This document shows, one piece after another, positions 34,375 through 46,773 of a stretch of 64,000 bases of DNA (positions are counted from its first letter, which is position 1; each line of letters starts with the position of its first letter). The DNA comes from Branchiostoma floridae (Eukaryota; Chordata; Leptocardii; Amphioxiformes; Branchiostomatidae). The position numbers and the translations under genes were made by a program. The notes below the pieces were generated by a model. That model did not search any database. It worked only from the letters and a program-made list of their open reading frames with translations, and was not told the origin of the DNA. The stretch is from the NCBI RefSeq assembly GCF_000003815.2, contig NC_049993.1, positions 15,622,635 through 15,686,634 on the forward strand, written 5' to 3'.

Positions 34375-37300
34375 CTAGAGTTCCACGAACACATACCTTT
34401 GCCAAATAAACCAGGTTTGTTATGTAGAAAGATGTCTGTAGACAAATGCGTTACTCATTTCATATATTTTCTAATTATATGCTTGGAGTTGGTTTATAAA
34501 ATTTTTGCATTGATTATGCAAATTAGATCCCAAGTTACGATTAATTGATATCAAATTGTATCAAGCATTACTTAAGCTATCAGCATACCAAAAATCATGA
34601 TGATCCTTTGATCCATTCTTGACTTATTCTCTTTCAAAGTCTTTAAATACACCTCTTACTCTCTTCCCTCTTTCTCAGTTACATATGTGACAACTTTGAA
34701 ACTTTAAACAAAATGGTTCAAAGAGCAAAGGCTAAATACTGCCAAGAAAAACTAGAAGAAAACGTCTCAGACTCGAAGAAACTATGGGGAACAATTGGGG
34801 AAATTTTACCCAATAAGAAAAGTATCGTGTCAAAGACACTGACCTTTGCAGGCGAACATCTTACTGGATTGACTGATATTGTAAAGGGCTTTAATAAGTT
34901 CTTCGGTATGGCAGGGCGTAAGCTAGCTGAATGCTTTGGGTCGCATAACCCTATCCCATTATGCCCAGCACAGTATAAGAACTTGGATTGCACCTTTACT
35001 TTTACTCCACTTACTGACGAAGCTGTGCATACCCAGCTAAAGAACCTACCCATAAGAAAGGCTGCCGGGTTGGATAACATTCACCCCAGACTTCTTAAAG
35101 CCGCAGCCCCGATTGTAGCACAGCCACTTACTCACATATTGAACCTGTCCCTCAGCACTGGTATTATACCATCTGAGTGGAAATTAGCAAGAGTGACGCC
35201 CATACATAAAGGTGGAGATCAGTCCGATCCAAATAACTTTAGACCCAGTTCTGTCCTGCCTATTGTGATGAAAATATTTGAGAAGGAGGTCCACAAACAA
35301 TTACTGGCTTACTTACATTCTCATGACATACTTTGTACCAACCAGTCAGGCTTCAGACCAAGCCATTCAACAACCACTACCTTACTCGATGTTACTGACT
35401 ACATATTGCATAATATTAACAGTGGTAAGCTAGTCGGTACTGTATTTCTTGATTTGAAAAAGGCGTTTGACACTGTTGATCACAGCCTACTTTTGACTAA
35501 ACTGAATTGGATTGGCCTTCGGAGTACTGAGCTGGATTGGTTCACAAACTATCTTGCAGATCGCCAACAGCGAGTCTCACTGAATGGTTGCACATCTGAT
35601 TCCATTCCTATTACTATTGGGGTACCTCAAGGGTCAATTTTAGGTCCCCTTCTTTTCAACCTGTTCATTAATGACCTACCCAAAGCTATAACCCGCAGTA
35701 AAGTAACCTTATATGCGGATGATACAGCTATATTCTTTTCAAGTAATGACCCCAGATGTATAGAAAGCACATTAAACATGGAACTTAAACAAATTACTTC
35801 CTGGTTTAAGTCGAATCGACTTACTCTTAACATCAAGAAGACAAAGTGGATGCTTATGGGCTCCACTAGGAAAACAAATTCTACTCCTGATTTGGAGATC
35901 AAGATTAATGGTGATACCTTGGAAAGGGTTAGCTCTTATAAATATCTGGGTGTCATACTTGATTCTAGCTTAAGTTTCACTGATCACTGATCAAAATGTC
36001 ACAGCGCCTAGGACTATTAAGACGCCTACGGCCTTATCTCTGCACTGGTGTAGCAAATTTGTTGTATAAAACCCTTGCTCTACCACTCCTTGAATATTGT
36101 AACGTGGTATGGGACAACTGCAGTGCAGCCAATAAGCAGCGTCTCCAAATCCTCCAGAACCGGGGCGCACGAATCATCCCTGACGTGAGCCGAGGTCGAA
36201 TGTTGGGGAGCTGCATCAGGCACTGGGTTGGAGTCTGCTGCAGGAGCGAAGAAACCGGCAGATCTGCATTATGGTGTACAAATGCCTTCATGGCCTAGCA
36301 CCCAACTACCTACTCAACACATTTCGTTTCAATAACCAAATCCACAGTCATAACACCAGACAAGCACAACTCCTACATAAACCTAACTACACTTCAAGAG
36401 CAGGTCAACGCACATTTGCATACAGGGCAGCTGAAATATATAATACACTTAAACCTGAGACAAAACAAGCAACTACTCTTAAAGCCTTTAAACAGTCTCT
36501 GATATCATAACACTGACATCTGACCTCTGATCCCAATGACTGTTCAATTACCTTATGATTTTTGTGATGTTGAGTTGTTATTGTGTGTGAGTTGTTATTA
36601 GTAAGTTGCGTATATGATTTACTGATCCGAATTGGATTATTCTTTCTTATGTTCAGTCCGATTGATCAGGACAAATGGCACTGACATCTGACCTCTGACC
36701 GCAATGACCGTCCAATGACCCTATGAGTTTGTGATCTTGAGTTGTTTTTGTTATTAAGTATGAGTTGTTATTCTTTTGAGTTTTCCCAAGTTGCTTGTAT
36801 GATTTACAAACCCGACTTGGATTATTGCTTTGTTATGTTCAATCCTATGTTTGTAGTTATCTTTTGTACTTTGAGTTATTATTATTGTTATAGGGCTCCC
36901 TTGGAAATCAGTAACCACGTTAACTGAAGGGACTACCCTAAAGATCAATAAATAAATAAACTATAAAGAAGTGCAATGGATTTATGAACTTTTCCTAATC
37001 AATTATGCAAATTAGCTGTTAATTTGCATAATAAATATCACATTATACAAGTCTTCTTCACTTAGGCTATTTACATGCCAAAAATCAAGACGATCCGTCG
37101 ACACGTTCATATTTCCTCATTAATTATGCAAATGAGGTCTTCATTTGCATGATAAATATGTATTGACATTTCTCTCTTTCTCAGCTACATATGTGACAAG
37201 TTTTAAAGTCCTATCATGGAATGTAGTGGATTTATAAAATATCCTCATTAATTATGCAAATTAGCTGTTGATTTGCATAATTGGTATTTCATTATGTAGG

Positions 37301-37725
37301 TATTCACTTACACTATCTACATACCAAAAATCATGACGATCCGTCAACACGTTGTAGAGTTATTCTTGTCCAAAGTTTGAAAGGAAACCGATGCCTGCAG
37401 TTCCAAAAAAAAACTCACAGCACTTACTCTCTGCCTCAAGGGCTATCTACCACTCAAAAATCATGACCACAGCATGTCCAGAACACGAGATATAAAAAAA
37501 CTTGAGTTTCCGCTGCAGTACCTTAGCAAGCCGCTAGGGGGCCCATTATCGAACTTGACCTTCGTTTTTCCGACCCCTACCCACCTACTAAATCATTATC
37601 GGGATCCATCCAAGGCTTCTCGAGTTATGCTGTTGACACACACACAGACACACACACACACACACAAACACGCCCAAAACATAACCTTAGCCATTCTGGC
37701 AAAGGTAATAATAAAATCATTGATC
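34375..37725. repeat. family E repeat, interrupted by a LINE
   Basis: Left end ACTAGAGTTCCACGAACACA and right end 'cattctggcaaaggtaa' are the same as in the copy at 56333-57725. Its ends carry a short inverted match (ACCTTTGCCA / TGGCAAAGGT). The interior is made of sub-repeats around 'taattatgcaaattagctg' and 'ccaaaaatcatgacgatcc', with (CA)n at 37635-37671. The block 34703-36960 is a later LINE insertion. Confidence 0.7.
34703..36960 (+). mobile_element. 5'-truncated non-LTR retrotransposon (CR1/L2/Crack-like), frameshifted
   Basis: A 425-codon frame (34713-35990) encodes a reverse transcriptase with the motifs LDLKKAFDTVDH, GVPQGSILGPLLF and the catalytic YADD. The frame breaks near 35985. 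It continues at 35996 (VSQ-like SQRLGLLRRLRPYL) and breaks again near 36200. It ends at 36510 with the IMVYKCLHGLAP...RAAEIYNTLK tail typical of this group. No endonuclease domain is present, so the copy is 5'-truncated. The 3'-untranslated part holds two tandem copies of a segment of about 165 bp starting 'actgacatctgacctctga'. The 3' end is (AATA)n. Not active as read. Confidence 0.9.
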
Positions 37726-37734
37726 AGCAAGAAA

Positions 37735-38075
37735 TGTTTTGTGTTCCTTGTCTTGATATTATATCTGAAAACCATCGTCCTTCCCGGTGTGAGCGGCGGA
37801 CCATAGATATGTTTCACGATTTGCCTTTGTATTGTAACCCCTGCTTCACCTATTAAGTGAGTTAGTCGAGCCTCCTTGGCTCCATGTTTCTGACTTAAAA
37901 CGAAGAGATGCTGCTGTAGAAAGCGTAGTTTAGTGCCCAGAAGCGGTCCATGTGAACTAATACACTTAGCAAACGATGTTGCACCTTGATTACGAGAGAG
38001 TAAATATCTCATTGTATCAACATCGATCGGACGCCCTGAACTTTGAACTTTGACACGACTGTTAAATGAGGGCAT
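37735..38075 (-). other. open frame of unknown origin
   Basis: A minus-strand frame from ATG at 38075 stays open into the family E repeat end. The N-terminal 100 or so residues (VDTMRYLLSRNQ, LIGEAGVTIQRQ) look protein-like; the part beyond is microsatellite. I recognise no family. It could be a first exon or a transposon remnant. Confidence 0.2.
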
Positions 38076-38872
38076 GACCTATATTTGCTCACAACAAACA
38101 TAAGCTTTAAACGCTAAGAAAGAAAACATGAAACAACCACTATTTTGTTTTATTGACAACAAAATATTTCCTTTATTTAGAGCGAGTCGGGTATGATAGT
38201 TATATTGTAGAAGCGTAATATGTATGTATTAAAATCAATAAGTTTCAGGCCTTACCAAGAAGTAAGGTACACAGCTATAGTGTATAGGTTTCTACTTATG
38301 GCAACGTCAAGTATCGTTGGGTGAAAGTGAAAGAAAATTATAGACAACATTTATGCCTTATACAAACAACAATAATATGCTGAAATTAATCTTAATAAAT
38401 ATACTAACCCATATTTCAATATTTAAATTTCTTCCCTTTTTAGAAAGTCACTTGGGTCTAGTTTATTAGTGGCAATGAGATTCCCATTCCGTGCCTTCTA
38501 TTGCGCAACGCAACTCTGACGTCAACCCTGCATACCGACGATAAAGTTGGAAAAGTGCAGGCCCCATGCTCAGTGATTTGAAGATCACGTCAGTTGACGA
38601 CTTAGGGACGCCCTCTAGCAACTTCAGTACGTACGAAGTGCTTCAGGATTATATAGTGAACAGGAGAATGAATTAAACCTTCCAGCTGTTTACTCAAAGC
38701 AGTTTTTACGTCTCTAAAATGCGAAACAAAACGTAGAAGAACGGGGAACCTTGGTTGAGAGAGGTAAAAATTCTCAATTCTGATTACCTTTGTGAAATGT
38801 CATTATGCTTTAAAAAAAAAACAGTCAAGTAGTCTTTCCTACCATAGTCTCTCCTTTCACAGAAAACCCTAC

Positions 38873-40329
38873 CGCCACTGGGTTATGTAATGAGTTAGTG
38901 ACGTCACTGCCTTGACTGTCAGGGATCCCATGATCCTCTTCGCTCTCTTCTATCATGGCTGTACTTGAGTGAGCATCACGGAATAAACGCCTCTTCCAAT
39001 CAAGTTGCATCGGCTCCTATGATTCACTATCGCGTCCCCTTGTCAATGTTGGCGTGGTGTGCAGCGGCTGGGAAACGATACCCAGGCCCAAACCCGAACT
39101 TTGCGCAGGGGAGATCGCACTCTGAGTGGACGGGAAGCCACTAGCAAATGAGGATGTAGGTCAACAATGGCGCCATCACGTGTGCAGGAGGGGATCTGGT
39201 CTTTAGCTCCTCGGCGGAGCCCTTGGTCGGAAGTTATGCGTGACTACACCTCATCCTTGTGCCAGCTTCGCTGCAGCCCCCAGAGGTCTCATAGAAGTCG
39301 CAGGGAGTAGTACTCGGCTTACCTATCCGGCAAAACCCGAATCTTCCCAGTTTCCCCGGCCATGTGAGTACAACGTCAAAATTCACCATCCGCCATGTTT
39401 CTTTCGTTCAACCTTCAACAACGTTCTACCCGATTTGACGCGGACCGCCCACGGACTTTCCCACCTACGAACTTCGCTCGACAAACTTCGTCTGATCACC
39501 GCTGAACTGTACCAGCTCAGAAGAATATTATCTACACTGAACTGTGTACCAGCCAAGAGGCACATTATGCTCCAGCCGAGAAGAACATCGCTTGTGAACG
39601 CTGAACTGTAACTGTTAACACCACCGGCCAAGAGAAGCATCGCATGTCACAGAACTTTGACAGCCACGAACTTTGCCAAAACAAAACTCTGCTTCTACCC
39701 AGTATTTTTTTCTTTTTCTGCAGATAATCGTTATTGTATTCGTCCCCATTTTATGTTAGCTAGACATTGTTATCTCACAGAAAAACATTGACAATCTATT
39801 TCAGTTCAACTGTTACCTTCATTTGTCCGTAATGTATTCACAATCTGATGTTACATGTTATCTCTCATATTGTGTTTAACAAACCTTACCTCATTAGTCA
39901 ACAATTTTCTTCACAGATTTTGTAATGTTATATCTGTCTTTTCATTAGATCTAGATTTCCCAAGTATTGTTATGGGGGTTATTTCATGGATTCACTATTA
40001 TAGCACACTTTGCAGATTTATTGTATTTATACCATTTAATTACGAAAAGTAGACAACAGGCTCTGTTTTCTGACATTACATTTTTGTTACCACATGATAG
40101 TTTGGTAAAAAGGAGAAAGAGAGAAATAAGAAGATAAAGAGAAATCACGCCACTGGGTTATGTAATGAGTTAGTGACGTCACTGCCTTGACTGTCAGGGA
40201 TCCCATGATCCTCTTCGCTCTCTTCTATCATGGCTGTACTTGAGTGAGCATCACGGAATAAACGCCTCTTCCAATCAAGTTGCATCGGCTCCTATGATTC
40301 ACTATCGCGTCCCCTTGTCAATGTTGGCG
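38873..40329 (+). mobile_element. small non-autonomous LTR retrotransposon (TRIM-like)
   Basis: Two 182-bp direct repeats (38873-39054 and 40148-40329) appear identical. Each begins CGCCA and ends TGGCG and holds AATAAA in its second half. TGG follows the first repeat, as at a primer-binding site. A purine-rich tract (aaaaaggagaaagagagaaa onward) precedes the second. The interior of 1,093 bp has no gag or pol frame. TAC lies on both outer sides, which may be part of a short target duplication. Identical LTRs imply recent insertion. Confidence 0.75.
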
Positions 40330-40560
40330 TACCAAGAAAGGGCTTTCAATGGTTGAATGCCTTGTTTATATTTACTCTCTCACAAGCAAGCGCCGACTGT
40401 TGTAACGTTATACACCCCACCCCGACTTGTCCTTGAACTCGTTTTAGGGACTCGTTTGAGTGAATGCTGAAACCTTTAACTTTGACCTTTGCACGTTGCA
40501 CGTGTAACATGAACTTTGGCCATACATTCAGTGCTGTGTGGACACGGAAGTCACAACAAC

Positions 40561-41104
40561 ATGGAAATCATATCGAAGACTTGACTTACTCGACTTCTAC
40601 CAGCTATAGTTTTCCTGGAATTTCTTATTATACACAGGAGCAACACAGAGAACGTTCTATTGGTACCTCCGCCATGTTTAGGCAATAGTCACTGGATGGC
40701 TCTTTCCAAAATCGGCCGTGCGTTGGTTGCTAGAGGCCATGTAGTCAGCGTCGTTGTTTCAGAGGACACTGTAGAAAAACGGCTGGCAGAGTCGCATGGA
40801 TTTCAATACGAGACATTCCAAGACCACGGAACCCAGGCTGCACTCAAGACGCTACAAGATGAAGTACACTGTTGCTGAAGAAGTGTCTCTTTACAAAATG
40901 AGAGAGGCATTCGCTGCCGCGTCCGAAGGATCCAAGCGATACTGTGCCATGCTGCTGCCAAGTTGCTGGCTGATAGTTCCCTTGTGGGTCGTCTGAGGAG
41001 ATCGCAGTTCAGTGTGGTGATTTCTGACCCGTTTTTCCCCTGCGGCGCAATCCTCTCAGCCCATCTAGACTTCCGGGTTCCACACGTTGCCTACATGCGT
41101 CACT
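40561..41104 (+). pseudogene. UDP-glucuronosyltransferase, N-terminal exon (broken)
   Basis: From ATG at 40561 the frame gives a signal-peptide-like segment (LLPAIVFLEFLII) but has TGA as its eighth codon. It continues ENVLLVPPPCLGNSHW and IGRALVARGH, the normal N-terminal start of a UGT (aglycone-binding half). The frame is lost near 40860 and regained near 40955 (AKLLADSSLVGRL, then ISDPFFPCGAILSAHL), where UGTs have their DPFFPCG motif. After VPHVAYMR at 41097 it stops at a tandem repeat. Functional UGTs conjugate glucuronic acid to lipophilic compounds in the ER. The last exon of what may be the same gene is at 52194-52475. One stop and at least two frameshifts make it a pseudogene, or a badly assembled allele. 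Confidence 0.8.
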
Positions 41105-41700
41105 AGACGAAAAGACCGAATATGTAGACGGATGCTGACGGATTCCAATTTGCAACACCTGACGGATGCTGACGTATGCCGACAAATGCTGACGGATCCC
41201 CAAAACCATCACGGATCCAAAAAAATGACGGATCCCACTTACATCCGCAACGTATTCGTAGCTATCCGTAACTCGCGATGGATACAAACACGGAACCCGT
41301 ATTCTTACGTACTTCGTGACGGATGCTAACACTGCGTCCGTATGGATACTTCCGAAATCACGGACCCTGTACACATACGTAACGCATTCGTTGGTATCCA
41401 TAAGTCACTAACGGATTCAAACATTGCAATCGTATGGATACTTTTCTTTTAACGTTAACGAAAGAATGCGTGGTCAGGATTCTTGTTTATCAGCAAAAAA
41501 CTCTTCAGATGCAGACGTATACGAATTTGCAACATCTTGACGGATGCTAACGGATTCCCAAAAATCACGGATCCCATACACACCAGTAACGCATTTGTTG
41601 GTATCCGTAACTCGCCGTGGATGCAAACACGGAATTCGTATGCTTGCGTACTTGGCGGATGCTAACACAGCATCCGTAAGGATACTTACTTTTTACGTAT
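41104..41700. repeat. imperfect tandem and direct repeats rich in ACGGAT words
   Basis: Words such as GACGGATGCTGACGGAT and 'cacggatccca' recur irregularly. A longer unit at about 41110-41345 is repeated at about 41510-41690 ('cgtaactcgcgatggata', 'cacggaacccgtattct'). It abuts the broken UGT exon. No coding function is supported. Confidence 0.65.
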
Positions 41701-41704
41701 GCAC

Positions 41705-41984
41705 GGCTAGCACAAAATATCATTTTTAGAGTGGTCATATCTTTTCCCCTTTTTGTACCTCGGATACCACAGTTTGTAACGTCGATACAAGTGAGACAAT
41801 CCACGTTACGCTAGATTTGCAGATTCTGTTGCCATACTCTATTACCTGAATGTCTAACCTTCATCAATGTAAGTGTAGCTTACATGTAACTAATATATTG
41901 ACACAGACGCACGAAACATAAATGCCACCGTTCAGCTTTATTGCTGTTGGTAAATAAAGAGAAACACTAATACAAAGGATGTAA
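41705..41984. other. short stretch with no gene
   Basis: It contains a fragment resembling other dispersed tails in the window ('ctctattacctgaatgtcta') and 'cagctttattgctg', similar to the zinc-finger 3' flanks. Nothing else is seen. Confidence 0.4.
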
Positions 41985-43329
41985 TATTACACTAGAAAGG
42001 CCGACATTTGCTTGAGAGCAAATACAGCATATTTCAGCCATCTCCCTCCTCATGTAACAATAGACTGTTCCAAAATCACTCATGTGCAAAAATGGAACAC
42101 TTCTGCTTAAAATGACTTCTAACTACTAATCACACTTATGAACAGAAATGAATCTTACAAAAACCCCTTCAAGAATGGACTAAAAAAAATAGACGACTCC
42201 AAAACACTTCCGCTAAGAGATGGAATTTGGAATCATCAGCCGTCCAAAACCATATTTGAAAAAAATCCCCCCCTCTGTGCAAGAATCGACTCTTCCTGCC
42301 TTATACCCCTATGTAAAGTGGAGCGATCCAAAAATATATCAGCTAAAATAGTCAGCAAAGTCCACAAAATGAATTTTAAAAAAATACCCCCTTCGTCGAA
42401 GAATGGAATCTCCCAGCTCACCCTGTTTGAAATTGCACAATAGACAAGTCCAGAAATACTCACAGTACATGGCCTTTTGTATAAGAAGCAACCCAGTCCA
42501 AAACTGAATTTTAAAAAAGACCCCCGTGCTTGAATGGGCTCTTCCAGATAACACAAGGCTTGCTGATTGGCTGCCGAATCCTCCTCATGTACAGTCTTCA
42601 GGTTGGGTTAAACTTCCATTTAACAAATGGAATTCGGAATCATCACACATGTCCAAAACTGATTTTTTAAAATCCCCCCTATGTGCAAAAATGGACTGTC
42701 CCAGTAGTAGTCTTATGTCAAGTGGATCAGTGCGAAAACATTTCCACTAAAAAAACATTGGCATTATAACCAAAGTCTAAAAGTAAATTTTAAAATGCAC
42801 CCCCTGCCCAACAATGGACTCTTCCAGCAAAATAAGCTCGCTCATTGGCTGGCCATTAATTGGATTTACCTTGTCCACCAACCACCTGGATGTCTATGGA
42901 CTAGGTAGGTAGGTAGATAATTGGATCTACCTGGCACACCTGTGGCCCTGACACACCAGAATGACCTAGAGGTCGTTGAACTCGGCACTCCAACCTTACC
43001 TATCCTAAACTCTCCCACAAAAACCTCCTTAAGGAGCCATTTTGAAGTGATTTATACCACATATTATACATGGATCCTTTGAATAAGTATCTAGGGCACC
43101 TCTGTGCCAAATTTCAGGTCATTTGGATGTAATACCATGGTACAGGGGGCCAAAATATACAGTTTTGGTCCAAAAGTTGCAATAAAACTTCAATAAAATC
43201 ATTTAAGGAGCAGATATGAAAAACATGAAAAAAACACATTTGGGAATTTGCCCACTCTACCCTTGTGCCAAATTTCAAGTCATTTGGTCCAGAAATGGCG
43301 GAGATGAATCGCTTTGAAAATTTGACAGG

Positions 43330-43360
<31 letters not shown>

Positions 43361-43400
43361 AACATTACGAATACAATATATTTCACCATACCTATGGTAT
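41985..43400. mobile_element. composite foldback element, left of the zinc-finger pair
   Basis: Near the left end is 'gcatatttcagccat' and at the right 'tatggtatggctgaaatata', inverted. The interior has several diverged copies of a unit with 'aatggactcttccag' and 'ttttaaaaaaatcccccc'. It also holds an (AAAG)n tract at 43328-43362. The block 43047-43400 recurs, inverted, at 50170-50540. Confidence 0.55.
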
Positions 43401-43614
43401 GGCTGAAATATAATAAAACTTATACGTACAAGAAAACATGCTATAAGTCAAATATTTACATTGTTGCGCTTTTACATATCTCAAAATATATACACAGTAA
43501 TACAGAAACTCTATGCTATATGATTTAAAACGCAAGTAGAAACAAATTTTTTTGTCATGAACAAAGTTTTGTGGGTAATTGTATAATCAATTTTTCATGA
43601 ATATATATAAGGTA

Positions 43615-43793
43615 AGTTCACATTTATTCGCGAGGTAACCTATATCCGATATCAAATCGTTAGACGGTGGTTTCAAATTGCATTTTTTTCTCAAAATATT
43701 GCAGTTGGAAGCCGCCGTCCGTCAACCGATATCCCTAAGCAGCCTGGATTTAAATAGAACTGATATAGGTTACTCCGCGAATAAAGGTGAACT
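43615..43793. mobile_element. foldback MITE, family A (best preserved copy)
   Basis: Left end AGTTCACATTTATTCGCGAG with 'taacctatatc' and right end 'gatataggttactccgcg' with 'aataaaggtgaact' are inverted over about 35 bp. Inner arms 'gacggtggtttcaaattgca' and 'tgcagttggaagccgccgtc' also pair. About 180 bp, just downstream of the first zinc-finger gene. Confidence 0.75.
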
Positions 43794-43859
43794 AGCTTTA
43801 GTTAGTTGCTGTACAATAAAATGATCTCAATGATTTATTTCTGATTGGTATTACTGACA

Positions 43860-45251
43860 TCATTGGTGCTTCTTTCTCACATGCCTAAGAAGAGTGGCTT
43901 TTAGACTTGCCTTGTAGTCACACTCATTACAACTGTAGGGTCTCTCACCGGTGTGACATCTCATGTGTCTTATAAGAGTGGCCTTATCAACTGTCCTGTA
44001 GTCACATTCCTCGCATTTGTAGGTTTTCACACCAGCGTGGTACTTCATATGTCTCTCAAAGTGATACTTTCGGAGGGTCTGATAGTCACAAAGTTCACAG
44101 CTGTAAGGTTCCTGGCTGCCATGTTTTTTCATATGCTCAACGAGAGAACCTTTCAATGAGGCCTGATAATGACATTCGTTGCACTTAAACGGTTTATCGC
44201 CACTGTGTGTCCTCATGTGATAGACAAGTCTGGACTTATACGATGCCCTGTAACCACATTCCCCACAAATGAAAGATTTTCCTCGCATGTGACGTTGTCT
44301 ATGCTTAGAGAACTTGTGTGCGTACGATGTTGTGAACCCACACGAGTTGCATACGTAGCGTTTACAAACAATTCCCAAGTTCTTATTAGAGAGAGGAGAC
44401 ATCCTGTTCTCAGAATCCTGGTCCTGAGTCGCGATCGGTTCACAAGAAACTGTTTCCTCAAAATTCACTTTTAGACTTTGTTTATTTCCGCTGTTAACCA
44501 ACCCAGTCATGCAATCTCTATCCTGATCCAGAGAAATTTGTCCGATTTGATCATCCTCGGACTCATGGCTATCCATCTTTACATGTACATCATCATAGTC
44601 TGGAGTCCATTCAGAAGACATAGGCTTCTCTATGCGAGAATCACCCATTGGATTAATTGTATCTAGTTCCTGCATACTGAAAGTGGGAGTGTCAACGTTG
44701 AGCTCGTCATGACAAGCTCTACCTGCTTCATCCTCACTCATCATAGCAGCCTCTTCTTCTTTAATGCCACAGTCTACTGCGGTACTCATTTGTACCATGG
44801 AACTATCAGATGAAGGAAGTGTACTTGTCAGCTGTACCTGAACTGCATTTAGCACAAGCTCCTTGTTATGTGTGAGTACTTCATTGCTGGTATTGTTGAT
44901 TTCCTTGCTGCTCTCAATGTCTAGTCCAGAACTTTGCAGTGAGGCGTCAGGAGTGGATGTCTCTGTTAGCAATGTTTTTGCATACGCCTTTGGAATAGTC
45001 TTTTGCATAATGATTGACTCCTGTTCTTTTCCAGGAATGCTTTCTTCTGTCTTCCTTTCCAACTGACCATACTCCTCTGACATCATGTCCCGAAGGATAC
45101 TGACCAGCCTGTCCTTGATGCTGTTCTCTTTGTCCAGGTTTTGAATTCTTCTGTTGAGTTCAAACATCAGCTCCTCCATGTTCAGTCTGGGAAGGACTGC
45201 TATGGTCACCTCCTGCGAGAGGCCACAGATGAACTCCTGTTGTCTGGACAT
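43860..45251 (-). CDS. C2H2 zinc-finger protein, six fingers, paralogue 1
   Basis: One exon of 464 codons (463 residues). The start is taken at MSRQQEF because the sequence just upstream is a splice acceptor (ttctccag|C then ATG), and the paralogue has the same arrangement; a 5' non-coding exon is therefore likely. The first 67 or so residues form a conserved helical-looking block (EFICGLSQEVTIAVLPRLNM, EELMFELNRRIQNLD). An acidic Ser/Thr-rich linker follows. Six fingers occupy the C-terminal third, each with C-X2-C and H-X3-5-H, most with the CxYxAS pattern and TGERPY-type linkers. Probably a nuclear DNA-binding regulator. No KRAB, SCAN or BTB domain is recognisable. Its neighbour at 47386-48837 is a tandem copy. 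Confidence 0.9.
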   Translation of the reverse strand: MSRQQEFICGLSQEVTIAVLPRLNMEELMFELNRRIQNLDKENSIKDRLVSILRDMMSEEYGQLERKTEESIPGKEQESIIMQKTIPKAYAKTLLTETSTPDASLQSSGLDIESSKEINNTSNEVLTHNKELVLNAVQVQLTSTLPSSDSSMVQMSTAVDCGIKEEEAAMMSEDEAGRACHDELNVDTPTFSMQELDTINPMGDSRIEKPMSSEWTPDYDDVHVKMDSHESEDDQIGQISLDQDRDCMTGLVNSGNKQSLKVNFEETVSCEPIATQDQDSENRMSPLSNKNLGIVCKRYVCNSCGFTTSYAHKFSKHRQRHMRGKSFICGECGYRASYKSRLVYHMRTHSGDKPFKCNECHYQASLKGSLVEHMKKHGSQEPYSCELCDYQTLRKYHFERHMKYHAGVKTYKCEECDYRTVDKATLIRHMRCHTGERPYSCNECDYKASLKATLLRHVRKKHQ

Positions 45252-45641
45252 GCTGGAGAACGTCATTGACAAAAGAAATACGCATATATGATTAATAAAC
45301 GTTATAGTAAATACATTGTCGAAATTATGGACAGTTCTATTCTTGTGCTTGAAGTGCTAGAGCTGGTGCTTCCTATTCAAAATTGTACGTATCCTTGGTT
45401 GGTTAATTAATGATGACAGTTTTTGCAAATTCTTGGGAAAAAACAAATAGTTAACAATAAAAACATTGTGTACTCTAGTTTAAACTCTAAACTGTAACTT
45501 GTTGGGTTCGACGGTGTAATGCTTCTACCGAAAGCAAAAGGTTATTCCAGCGACAGAAAGCTTCGTCTACCCTGAAAAGAACCTCGTAAGGGATAACGGG
45601 ACGCCCCCCCCCCCACTACTTAAAAGAACTAGCGTTAACGT

Positions 45642-45952
<311 letters not shown>

Positions 45953-45984
45953 ATTGCAAATAGAATACCGCATTTTGAACAATG

Positions 45985-46215
45985 TAATCGCTTGATAAGG
46001 GCCATCCTACCTGCTTGATAACCATACCCAATAGGGAAGATGGGTGGAAATAGTTCTTCATTTACTAGATGCCCGAAGAAGTCTGACGTCCCGGAATAAT
46101 TTCGAACAAAACTATGCAGTTGTATGCAGTCGCTGACCCAGAAAACTTGTTGACCCGAACTCAGGTCAGAGGTCATTAGGGGTCAGGGGTACTGATTACC
46201 CAACTCATTACACGA
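45985..46215 (-). promoter_or_regulatory. duplicated 5' flank of zinc-finger paralogue 1 (possible promoter and non-coding exon)
   Basis: The block with 'gataaccatacccaataggg', 'gatgcccgaagaagtct' and 'caggtcagaggtcattaggg' is matched at 49365-49570 upstream of paralogue 2. Conservation of a non-coding block at the same relative place suggests a promoter or first exon. That role is inferred. Confidence 0.4.
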
Positions 46216-46740
46216 TATAAGTATCATCTTATCAAGGCACACCACAGCGAGAGTGTTGTGATGGAAAGACTTAAGGTTAACAAAAAAATCCAAAAGATGC
46301 AAGGGTATTCCATTTGCATATTCTATTCTAATGTTTAACCATTAGGTGGATCGGAAGTCCAGTTTTGTTTTTCTTCTATCTGTAGTCTAACGAGCTGTCA
46401 CTTCCGACTGGTCAAAAGATACGAGAAAAATTATTGTCCTGTTGATTCATGCATATGTGCTGATATAAGCCAGCTATTATAAGATTGAGAACTGCCTAAA
46501 AACGGCTAAAAGCTCTTTGGATTAAAAAGCTCAGTGGACAGTAAGAGATTAAAGCTTATTTCTGATAAAGGCCAAAACAAATAAATCTAATGGATGGCAT
46601 CCTCTTTATGCACAAAAATGTAATACGAGAGGGGAAAATGTGTTAAAAAACATTTCCCAAAGAAGACACCATCGACGTTATAACAAGAATTGAAGTGATA
46701 CTACACGGAATCACAGCCAACAATCTTTTTTATTTAAATT

Positions 46741-46773
<33 letters not shown>

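Noticed and set aside
34718-35080. 120-codon minus-strand frame
   Set aside because: It is the antisense shadow of the LINE reverse transcriptase.
41104-41700. CRISPR-like array
   Set aside because: Repeat words are irregular in length and spacing, no spacer-repeat periodicity is seen, and the context is eukaryotic.
42138-42760. Frames of 70-106 codons on both strands
   Set aside because: They come from diverged internal units of a foldback repeat.
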